Positions 37,481 through 44,561 of a stretch of 64,000 nt of DNA are shown here, piece after piece. Numbering within the stretch: position 1 is the first letter of the stretch; each line of letters begins with the position of its first letter. A model generated the notes under the pieces. The model ran no database searches, was not told the origin of the DNA, and saw nothing but the letters and a program-made list of their open reading frames with translations. Location: the NCBI GenBank assembly GCA_028293125.1, contig JAQGPJ010000052.1:62001-126000 (forward strand). Direction: 5' to 3'. This DNA comes from Verrucomicrobiales bacterium. Its GTDB lineage: Bacteria > Verrucomicrobiota > Verrucomicrobiia > Verrucomicrobiales > V1-33. A program made the position numbers and the translations under genes.

Positions 37481-37885
37481 TTATTTCGGCGGAGCGGTGA
37501 CAAGACCGATCTGCGTGATGTTCAGCCGGCCGAGGACATCAAGGACATCCATGATGCCCTGGTACTGGGTGGCCCGGTCCCCACGCACTACGACGGGCAC
37601 TTCGGGGTTGGCGGTTTTGGCCGCGCCGAGCTTGGTCTCCAGTTCGCTGAGGCTGACCGGAATGGTGTTCAGTGCCACTTTGCCCTCGCTGTTGACCGTG
37701 ACCGCCTGCATCTTCGGAGTATCGATTTTTTTCGCGGCCGCGGCGCTGGCCCTGGGCAGGTTCACCTTCACGCCCTGCACACCGGCAGTGGTCATGATGA
37801 TGAAGATCAGCAGGAGAACCAGATAAAGGTCCACCATGGGCGTGACATTGATGTCATCGAAGGATTTGTCCTCGCCGGCCTGCAT
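37481..37885 (-). CDS. exbD: Biopolymer transport protein ExbD
   Basis: 134 residues, standard for ExbD. The N-terminal membrane helix has the essential Asp in DDINVTPMVDLYLVLLLIFI, followed by the periplasmic domain with VNLPRASAAA, VTVNSEGKVALN and VPVVVRGDRATQY. With ExbB it forms the proton-driven stator that moves TonB. It is 23 bp after the ExbB fusion gene and 25 bp before tonB. Confidence 0.95.
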   Translation of the reverse strand: MQAGEDKSFDDINVTPMVDLYLVLLLIFIIMTTAGVQGVKVNLPRASAAAAKKIDTPKMQAVTVNSEGKVALNTIPVSLSELETKLGAAKTANPEVPVVVRGDRATQYQGIMDVLDVLGRLNITQIGLVTAPPK

Positions 37886-37908
37886 AGAATTTGGAAGGTA
37901 ATGATTTG

Positions 37909-39777
37909 CTAATCGTTGGAGGGATAGGCCTCGGCGATGCGGGCGATGAACTCCTCGATGAAGGTGTTCATGGACAGGATGGAGTCCTTGATCCGCGAGG
38001 CGAGGTAGCTGTAGGCAAAGAGTGCGGGAATGGCGACGGCGAGGCCGGCCACGGTGGCCAGCAAAGCGCCCGCGATGCCGGGAGCGATGGAGTTGATGTC
38101 CACCTCACCGCTCTTGGCGATGACGGCAAAGGTGATCATGACCCCGATCACCGTGCCCAGCAGGCCCAAATAGGGACCGCCGGCGATTCCGATGGTGAGA
38201 AACACCAGCTTGCTTTGGAGCTTTTGGGTTTCCCTTGTGGCACCGCCGTCCAGCAGGGCGCGGATGGAGGTGATGGAGCGTTCGGACAGACCTTTGAAAT
38301 CACCGCGGGCATTGGTGATGCGGTGCTGGATTTCCTGGGAACCCAAGTGGTAAAGATGGAACAGCGGTGATTCCCACATGGCCCTCTGATCCTGGCTGTT
38401 GGTGCCTCCACCCATGCTGCGCACGCTGTCCTCATCGGTGTGGTCCAAGGCGGTGATATCGTTGGAGATGGTTTTCCACTGCTTGAGAAACACCTTGGAG
38501 GATTTGGCAATCCTGTTGAGGTAGAAAACCTTGCCGATGGCGACAGCCCAGCCTATCACCGCGAGGATGGTGCAAAGCCAGATGACGACCCAGCCGTCAA
38601 AGGTCAGGGATTTGGAGATGCCCCTGATGAGATTGAGGTGCTCCGCGATCTCGCTGTGCTCACCGCCTCCGGAAGCCTCCTCGGCGGCCACAGTCAGCAG
38701 TTTGGCGGCGTCAACGGTGCCGCCCTGGTTGACGGCGGCGAGCTTGATGGCTCCAGCGGAGCGGGTGATTTTGGAGATTTCCAGCTCATCCAGCTCCCCT
38801 GCGAAACCGGCGACATTGCCGCTGGAAATGTCGTCCCGTCCAATGGAGATGGGGCCGGCCAGTCCTGGCAGGGCGGAGGTCAGGGTGACGCGGGATTCTC
38901 CGTCCACATAAAGAGTGAAGGTGCCGTTCAGCGCGGTGACCGCCAGATGGTGCCAGGTGCCGGTGCTCATGGCCGGGCTGCCGGGGGAGCGGATTTCCTC
39001 ATTGGCTCCTTTGACGGCCATGAATGGCGCGCCCGCATCCATGCCCAGCAGGAAGTGCTGGCCGTTTTCTCGGCGGCTGAGTATGATGGCATTGGGACCG
39101 AGCGTGGCCGGCTTGACCCAGATGGAGACCGTGAGCGCGCCGCCGGCAGTCCATCCGAGGGCGGGATTGGCGGGAATGGTCAGACTGTTCTGACCGGTGA
39201 AGCGGACACCGCCTCCGATGAGTGCGGTGGCGACAGGCACGGCGATGCCCTCGGCATTGACGCCGGCCGGGGAGGAGTCGGCGGGGGCACCACCGTTTTC
39301 GGAAAAATGATAAACCCCCAAAGTGTCTTCATCATAGGTGGCCTTGGGATCGCTGGCGCGCTCAGCGGCGGGGTTGCCGTAGTAGAGCCAGATGTCAGTG
39401 GCGGCATTGATTTTGAGATCGGGCACCTTGACCCAGGCCACGGCCTCGTTCAGCAGATTGTCCCAGCGCTCGATGTGAAAGGGCAGCAGGGTTTTGTTGT
39501 CGCCACTGACAAACCGCAGATCCGAGCCGTCCTCCTTGGCGGTGCCGAAGGCGAAATCCGAGGAGAGCCGGACCAGAACTGCGGGACTGCCGGGAGGGGA
39601 GGGAAGGCCAACGCCCTCGGCACCAGTGTTGATAGTGATTTTTTTGCGGGCGGTCCATTCCGGTTTCCACCAGTTGGCGGGGCCCTCCGCCCATGAGGCG
39701 GTGATGCCGGCCAGCATCAGGAGAAGTGTGGAAAGGACAGTGCGCCGGGCGCGGAGTCGTGGCGGGAAGAGGAGCAT
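37909..39777 (-). CDS. exbB: ExbB/TolQ proton channel with N-terminal DUF2341 and LamG domains
   Basis: 622 residues with a signal peptide (TVLSTLLLMLAGITASWAEG). The exported part holds a DUF2341 domain (about 35-150; NWWKPEWTARKKITI, DIWLYYGNPAA) and a LamG domain (about 155-350; SIWVKPATLGP, TGTWHHLAVTAL, GELDELEISK). After a linker, the C-terminal third is a MotA/TolQ/ExbB channel with three membrane helices, including GPYLGLLGTVIGVMITF and GALLATVAGLAVAIPALFAY. A proton channel with its own large periplasmic sugar-binding-like domain is unusual; the arrangement implies ligand or cell-wall recognition coupled to energy transduction. It lies 17 bp after the TpsB gene and 23 bp before exbD. 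Confidence 0.9.
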   Translation of the reverse strand: MLLFPPRLRARRTVLSTLLLMLAGITASWAEGPANWWKPEWTARKKITINTGAEGVGLPSPPGSPAVLVRLSSDFAFGTAKEDGSDLRFVSGDNKTLLPFHIERWDNLLNEAVAWVKVPDLKINAATDIWLYYGNPAAERASDPKATYDEDTLGVYHFSENGGAPADSSPAGVNAEGIAVPVATALIGGGVRFTGQNSLTIPANPALGWTAGGALTVSIWVKPATLGPNAIILSRRENGQHFLLGMDAGAPFMAVKGANEEIRSPGSPAMSTGTWHHLAVTALNGTFTLYVDGESRVTLTSALPGLAGPISIGRDDISSGNVAGFAGELDELEISKITRSAGAIKLAAVNQGGTVDAAKLLTVAAEEASGGGEHSEIAEHLNLIRGISKSLTFDGWVVIWLCTILAVIGWAVAIGKVFYLNRIAKSSKVFLKQWKTISNDITALDHTDEDSVRSMGGGTNSQDQRAMWESPLFHLYHLGSQEIQHRITNARGDFKGLSERSITSIRALLDGGATRETQKLQSKLVFLTIGIAGGPYLGLLGTVIGVMITFAVIAKSGEVDINSIAPGIAGALLATVAGLAVAIPALFAYSYLASRIKDSILSMNTFIEEFIARIAEAYPSND

Positions 39778-39794
39778 GGATAAAGGGAAAAAAA

Positions 39795-41489
39795 TCAGAA
39801 ATCGGTCCAGAGGCGGAACGTCACGAGCCAGCCGCCGTTGTTCACCATCCCGGCCTCCCGCAGGGGCAGGCCGGCATCCACGGAGGCGTGGAAGTGGTCG
39901 CGAACGGAAATGCGCGTGCCCGCTCCCACGCTGAACAGGGAAATCTGATCCGTTTGGCCGGGAAGGGGATCGTTCAGCGTCAGGGTGGCGGCATCGGCGA
40001 AAAGATAGAACCGCCACTCGTCCCTGCTTTCAGGGGAGGTATTGGCGGTGTCCGCTGGCTTGTCCTTGTCTGCGGAGGCGGCTTTGGGGCGGTTGATGAG
40101 GGTGGGGCTGCGCAGCTCCAGGGAGCCGGCGAGGGCGTTGTCGCCAAGCACGGTGGATTCGAGATATCCGCGGGCGTTGCCCAGGCCACCACCGCTGAAC
40201 TGCTCGCTGTTGATCAGCGGCTGGCTGGCGATCTGTCCCTGGACCTTCGCGAAAATCTCCATGCCTCCCGGCAGGTCATGCGTGTGCGCCAGGTCGGTGC
40301 GGGCGGCGAGGAAATTGCCTCCCGCCAGATAGCGCTTGTTGTCGAACTCGTAGGGATCGCTGCCGGCGCCGCGCAGGCCGTAAACCAGGGTGGCATTGAC
40401 GTCCGTGGAATGCCTTTTGGCCACCCACGTGCCGCCGTAGGCCAGGGATAAGGGGTAATATTCGATAGGGGTGGCCTGGGTCTGGCCGCCGAATGTCACG
40501 TCCTCGTCGAAGTGCTTGAAATCCACGCCGGCGCTGAGCGTGTGAAACCAGGCGGGCTTGTCCGAAAAGGGAGGTCCGTTGGGCAGGGTGAAGTTCAGCC
40601 TGCCTCCAAGAACGTAGCCTTTTCCACCGACGCTCGAGCCGCCCAGAGTGTTGATATCGCTGTCCTGTTTGGTGCCGGTGAGCAGCAGGCTGGTGGAGTC
40701 CGTCAGCGGCATCATACAGTAGCCGGAGAAAACCGCCGCGTCCTCAATGCGCTCCGGGGCCACTTGGAAATTGAAGCCCAGAGTGTGTCCCGCCTGCCAA
40801 AGATTGGAGTAGCTGAGGGAACCGTTGACGCGCAGTTCCGTGGTGTCCGGGCTGTAGCGGTTGTTCAGCTCCAGACTGCCATGCAGGGGACTTTCATCCT
40901 TCACGTTGAGATCCACATCCAGAGTGCCGGGCACCACTCCGGGACGGATGTCGGGGGTGACCTGGCGGCCGGGGTGGCGGTTCAGAACCAGAATGTCCTT
41001 TTTGATGTTCTCAAAGTTGGGGACCTGGCCCTCCGCCAGGGAGGGAGCCTGCTGTCTGATTTTATCAGGCAGAAAATATTTGGCGCCCTTCACCTGCAGG
41101 CGCCCGATTCTGGCTTCGGTGACCTCCAGCGTCACCACCCCGTATTTGGCATCCTGAGCCGGGATGAGCACGGTGACATAACTGTAACCCGCGTCGTGGT
41201 AGGCTTTCTCCAGTGCGGTCCGCGCCTGGTCCACCTGGGCGGTGGTGCAGGCCGGTCCCATGAAGGGGTAGACTGCGCCCTCCACATCGATGCGCTTCAT
41301 TTTGGAGGCCCCTTTGACTTTATACTGGCGGATATAGAAAGGCTTCTCCTGTGAGCCCTGATCCTGCGTGGCTTCCTGCGCGGAGGCGTGACCGGCTATC
41401 AGGGCCATAAGCATCAGCACGCTCCGGAGTCCGGGCACAGGGCTGCCGGCTCCGGTCAGGAGTGCGGCTTGCTGAATGGGCGGGGACAT
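39795..41489 (-). CDS. ShlB/FhaC/HecB-type (TpsB) outer-membrane protein with POTRA domain
   Basis: 564 residues with a signal peptide (VLMLMALIAGHASAQ). A POTRA_2 domain (about 50-125; FYIRQYKVKGASKM, LEKAYHDAGYSYVTVLIPAQ) and the conserved linker RIGRLQVKGAKYF, NRHPGRQVTPDIRPG and LELNNRYSPDTTE lead to a 16-strand Omp85-type barrel ending LVTFRLWTDF. TpsB proteins secrete one large TpsA partner through the outer membrane. No TpsA-like gene lies adjacent; the neighbours are ExbB, ExbD and TonB. First gene of the operon. Confidence 0.92.
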   Translation of the reverse strand: MSPPIQQAALLTGAGSPVPGLRSVLMLMALIAGHASAQEATQDQGSQEKPFYIRQYKVKGASKMKRIDVEGAVYPFMGPACTTAQVDQARTALEKAYHDAGYSYVTVLIPAQDAKYGVVTLEVTEARIGRLQVKGAKYFLPDKIRQQAPSLAEGQVPNFENIKKDILVLNRHPGRQVTPDIRPGVVPGTLDVDLNVKDESPLHGSLELNNRYSPDTTELRVNGSLSYSNLWQAGHTLGFNFQVAPERIEDAAVFSGYCMMPLTDSTSLLLTGTKQDSDINTLGGSSVGGKGYVLGGRLNFTLPNGPPFSDKPAWFHTLSAGVDFKHFDEDVTFGGQTQATPIEYYPLSLAYGGTWVAKRHSTDVNATLVYGLRGAGSDPYEFDNKRYLAGGNFLAARTDLAHTHDLPGGMEIFAKVQGQIASQPLINSEQFSGGGLGNARGYLESTVLGDNALAGSLELRSPTLINRPKAASADKDKPADTANTSPESRDEWRFYLFADAATLTLNDPLPGQTDQISLFSVGAGTRISVRDHFHASVDAGLPLREAGMVNNGGWLVTFRLWTDF

Positions 41490-41640
41490 GGATAAAGATT
41501 TGTCAGGATGGCGGTTTGTGTTGATTTTTGCATCAGCACCGGCGTTAAGAAATGAATCTATTGGAACAGAATCGTCACATGGCGTGAGGGGTGCAGGGCA
41601 TGGCTCCGCCCTGCGGGAGGAGTCGGGGACTCCGCTGGCA

Positions 41641-42276
41641 TTATTGGCGCAGACCCTCCAGCACGCGCTCGATCTGCACGGTGCTGCGGCGCATGGTCAG
41701 AAGGGACTGGCGCAGGGCCACGGGGTCGGTGATAAGACCGTCCAGGAGGTTTTCCAGATAGCCCTGCACGATGGTCAGGGGGCCGCGGAGCTGCAGCAGG
41801 ACATCCGCGGCGGGATTGGGCATGGCTTTGGCGGCGGCGTCCGCCTCCTCGTCCGGGCGCAGGGCCAGGCGCACCAGCCAGCGGTCCGCGGTAAGCTTCA
41901 GGGGCACGGCATCGACCAGAAAGTGGCGGTCATCCCGCCAGGCCACACCGGGCAGGCGCAACGCACAGGCCAGATGGCCAGGACGGCGGGTTTGAAAACA
42001 TTCCGTCACCAGTTGACTCAGCTGACGGTCAGCCAGCACGGTCTCCAGCCTGCGCCCCAGCAGCCGGCCCTTGGGCATAAAAAGCAGCTTGGCGGCCTCA
42101 TTGCTGAAGAGGATGCGGTCCGTCCCGTCCAGCAGCAGACAGGCGTGGGACAATCCATCGAGCACCATCTCCAGCAGGGCATCCACCCCGGTGGACTTTT
42201 CGTGCAGAATCCGGGGATCGTCATCCTCGGCGGCTTGATCGGGTGGAGAAACAGATGCGGCCTGTGGGGTGTTCAC
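41641..42276 (-). CDS. PAS-domain protein with degenerate histidine-kinase dimerisation core
   Basis: 211 residues from a GTG start with TATGGGG upstream; an open frame continues 68 codons further but is low quality. A PAS domain (about 35-145; ALLEMVLDGLSHACLLLDGT, ILFSNEAAKLLFM, GRRLETVLADRQLSQLV) is followed by a two-helix DHp-like segment (LLQLRGPLTIVQGYLENLLD). In real kinases this would read H-E-L-R-x-P-L; here the phosphorylated His is lost (LLQLRGPL) and no ATPase domain follows before the stop. It resembles a PhoR-type sensor reduced to its sensing and dimerising parts. The next phosphate-related genes are 1.6 kb away. Confidence 0.72.
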   Translation of the reverse strand: MNTPQAASVSPPDQAAEDDDPRILHEKSTGVDALLEMVLDGLSHACLLLDGTDRILFSNEAAKLLFMPKGRLLGRRLETVLADRQLSQLVTECFQTRRPGHLACALRLPGVAWRDDRHFLVDAVPLKLTADRWLVRLALRPDEEADAAAKAMPNPAADVLLQLRGPLTIVQGYLENLLDGLITDPVALRQSLLTMRRSTVQIERVLEGLRQ

Positions 42277-42582
42277 GGTAAAACCCCATACATGAGCGGG
42301 CCCGTGACGACGGCAACATCCCCTGCGTGACAGAACCGACAGATTGGCGTGCGGCTTCTTCAATGATGCCCGGGAGGGCCGGTGATTGTTCAGGGCAGGA
42401 GTTCCCTGACACGGGCCCGCCCACGGCTGGAACGGCGATAGAGAATTTACCCGATTTCGATTTCCTGCCTTCCTCATCAACTTGGAGACAGGGCAGGCAG
42501 CCGGATTTTCCTGGCTTTGCTGTTTTTTGGTCCATCCCGCATCCGCAGGAGCAGATGGCGGAGTGCGGAGCAGGCCCGGTGC

Positions 42583-43602
42583 TTAACGACGTCGGCGGCG
42601 CATCAGCAGCAGGCTGCCCACCATGGCCAGCAGGCCGGCGGCGGCGGGTTCCGGGACGACGTTGTAGCCCAGTTTGCCGAGAAAGTCCAAATCGACCGTG
42701 GTCAGTTCCTTGCGGGTGCCGACGGTTACGGAGGAAGTCATCACGGCCTCCTGCATGACACCGTCACTCAGCCGGGCACCGGTGGTGCCGGAAGCCAGGT
42801 GGCTGCCGGCGATGCGGGGATCCGAAAGGGTGCTCCATGTGTCGGAGGTTCCGAATCCAACAGCGTGCATGATTTCATGCAAGGCAGTGGAATAAAGGTC
42901 GGACTGGCCTGCGGATGGCTGGTTCATGCCCAGATTCCAAGCGGTTTCCAGAGTCGCCGGCATGTCGGTGACGTTGTCGTTGTTGGTGTCCGAGTCAAAC
43001 CAGAGGCTGCCGACAAAAGCTCCGTATTCCAGAGTAAATGGAACATCCGGCTGGGTGTTGCCATTGAAGGCGCCGCTGATGGCACCGATCACCGGGCCAT
43101 CCCCGCGGCCCATGGCGGTGTTGGAAATATTCTCCAGATTGTTCACTGCCACCGGGAGCGCGGCTTCGTTGGTGTAGGAGACTCCAAGAGAAGCTGAAGC
43201 ACCGCCGGGAGAGCCTGTGCCCAGCACCGAGCCGGTGAGATTCTGCCAGCCGGCATAGATCCGGATTTCGCTCACCGGAAACCCTGGCGAGGTCTGCGGA
43301 GCAGGCAGGGAAATGGTGGTTCCGGTTGAAGGATTGGTGAAAGTCAGGTTCCAAATGGCTGTGGCACTGGCTCCCGGAGTGGTGCCTGTGTAGGAATTGG
43401 TGCTGAGAGCCGCAAGGGGAGTGTTTCCAAGAGCGGTGCTCAAATCACTGGCAGCCTGGGCGAGGGTGGCTTTGGCCGTGCTGTCGAACAAGCTCGCCGT
43501 ATCGTAGGTGTAATCGATCACGATATTCACGGCTCCGGCGGAGAGCGGGAGCAGTGACAGCAGCGCTGTGGTCCAGGAAGGAAAGGAAAGTCCCCGTCGC
43601 AT
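42583..43602 (-). CDS. PEP-CTERM-anchored metzincin-like metalloprotease
   Basis: 339 residues with a signal peptide (TTALLSLLPLSAGAVNI). The zinc-binding motif HEIMHAVGFG fits HExxHxxG of metzincins, in a domain like the NF038122-type peptidases. The C-terminus is a PEP-CTERM sorting signal: VPEPAAAGLLAMVGSLLLM followed by RRRRR. This tail is recognised and cut by an exosortase/EpsH enzyme, for which no gene is in the window. The protein should be an extracellular or surface protease. Confidence 0.88.
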   Translation of the reverse strand: MRRGLSFPSWTTALLSLLPLSAGAVNIVIDYTYDTASLFDSTAKATLAQAASDLSTALGNTPLAALSTNSYTGTTPGASATAIWNLTFTNPSTGTTISLPAPQTSPGFPVSEIRIYAGWQNLTGSVLGTGSPGGASASLGVSYTNEAALPVAVNNLENISNTAMGRGDGPVIGAISGAFNGNTQPDVPFTLEYGAFVGSLWFDSDTNNDNVTDMPATLETAWNLGMNQPSAGQSDLYSTALHEIMHAVGFGTSDTWSTLSDPRIAGSHLASGTTGARLSDGVMQEAVMTSSVTVGTRKELTTVDLDFLGKLGYNVVPEPAAAGLLAMVGSLLLMRRRRR

Positions 43603-43903
43603 AGGTCTTCAAAAATTTGGATGTGGAATACCAAGCAAAGCGTTCACTGGCAGAGCCTCAGGGAATCAGAAAGTGTTCGCGGGGAAAACCTTAAAATTTT
43701 GATGAGGATAGGAATTTTCGTCTCTCCCGGCGGCTGACGGGAATCTCTGGGATTTTGTGCGGATTTCTTGACAGCTTCCAGACCGGCAAAGTTCCGGGGA
43801 AATTTTTGGATTTAGAAACAGGAAGTCCTGTGCGGACGCGTAGGTTCATGACGCGCCGCACAGGACTGGCAGAAAGGGCGGCAATGCCCCTCAAACGAAT
43901 GGA
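43603..43903. other. Gap between the two PEP-CTERM genes
   Basis: 301 bp. It contains the strong hairpin at 43824-43866 next to the end of the upstream gene, and presumably the promoter of the protease gene near 43603-43750, where the sequence is AT-rich. No protein-coding gene is supported; the short ORFs here have no start or codon support. Confidence 0.45.
43824..43866 (-). terminator. Strong hairpin after the PEP-CTERM gene
   Basis: Perfect 12-bp arms AGTCCTGTGCGG and CCGCACAGGACT enclose an inner CGCG/CGCG pairing and an 11-base loop. It lies 37 bp after the end of the minus-strand PEP-CTERM gene. The flank on that strand is only moderately T-rich, so termination may be less efficient than the stem suggests. 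Confidence 0.7.
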
Positions 43904-44530
43904 TCAGACTCCGGAGCTCCGGCTTCTGCGGCGGCGCAGCGCCAGCAGGCCGGTGGCGGCGAGCAGACCGGTGGCACCGGGTTCCGGCACCTCCACGATG
44001 GTCAGATTGTCATAGAGGGCACCGCCGGGCAGCACAATCTTGCTGACATTGCCCACCGTGGAGCCCAGCGCAGCCAGAAAGCCGGCCGTGGACTGATCCA
44101 CAGGGATGGAGGCCAGAAGCTGGTCATCGGCACCGAAGAACTCGATCGGAGAAGAGCCGGGATTGCCGAAGGTGCTGTTGTCCAGAACGGTTGAGAAGTC
44201 CACGATGCTGATGGGGGCGCTGAAGGAGATCAGCACCGTGTTCAAGGCGTCCAAGGCAAACTGGCCGGAGACGGGCGGTCCATACCCCAGTGCGGCCGAG
44301 TCCGCCACGACAGCGGGATCGCTGTCGTAAGGGCGCCAGGAGGGCACAGGCAGTGGATCGCCAAAGGCGTCCTCCGTCTCCAGATAAGCGTAATCAAGGC
44401 TGTACAGAGCGCTGAGAGGAGCGCCGGTGGCCGTGGTGGTGTCCCCATTGTCGAAGTCGATGAGGAGAGCCTGGGCGGGTGCGGCGGGACCCAGCAGCAG
44501 GCAGGCAATGAAGTGAGGCAGAAGTTTCAT
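43904..44530 (-). CDS. PEP-CTERM surface protein of unknown function
   Basis: 208 residues with a signal peptide (MKLLPHFIACLLLGPAAPAQ). The body is a beta-rich domain (LLIDFDNGDTTTATGAPL, ISFSAPISIVDFSTVLDN) typical of small PEP-CTERM proteins. The C-terminal sorting signal is VPEPGATGLLAATGLLAL followed by RRRRSR. It lies 31 bp after the alkaline phosphatase gene on the same strand and so is probably part of the same phosphate-linked operon. Confidence 0.82.
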   Translation of the reverse strand: MKLLPHFIACLLLGPAAPAQALLIDFDNGDTTTATGAPLSALYSLDYAYLETEDAFGDPLPVPSWRPYDSDPAVVADSAALGYGPPVSGQFALDALNTVLISFSAPISIVDFSTVLDNSTFGNPGSSPIEFFGADDQLLASIPVDQSTAGFLAALGSTVGNVSKIVLPGGALYDNLTIVEVPEPGATGLLAATGLLALRRRRSRSSGV

Positions 44531-44561
44531 TCTGTGATGTTGTGCGTATTTTCAGCCAGCG

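Noticed and set aside
38440..39696. 418-codon plus-strand frame opposite the ExbB fusion
   Set aside because: Antisense to a gene with clear DUF2341, LamG and ExbB motifs.
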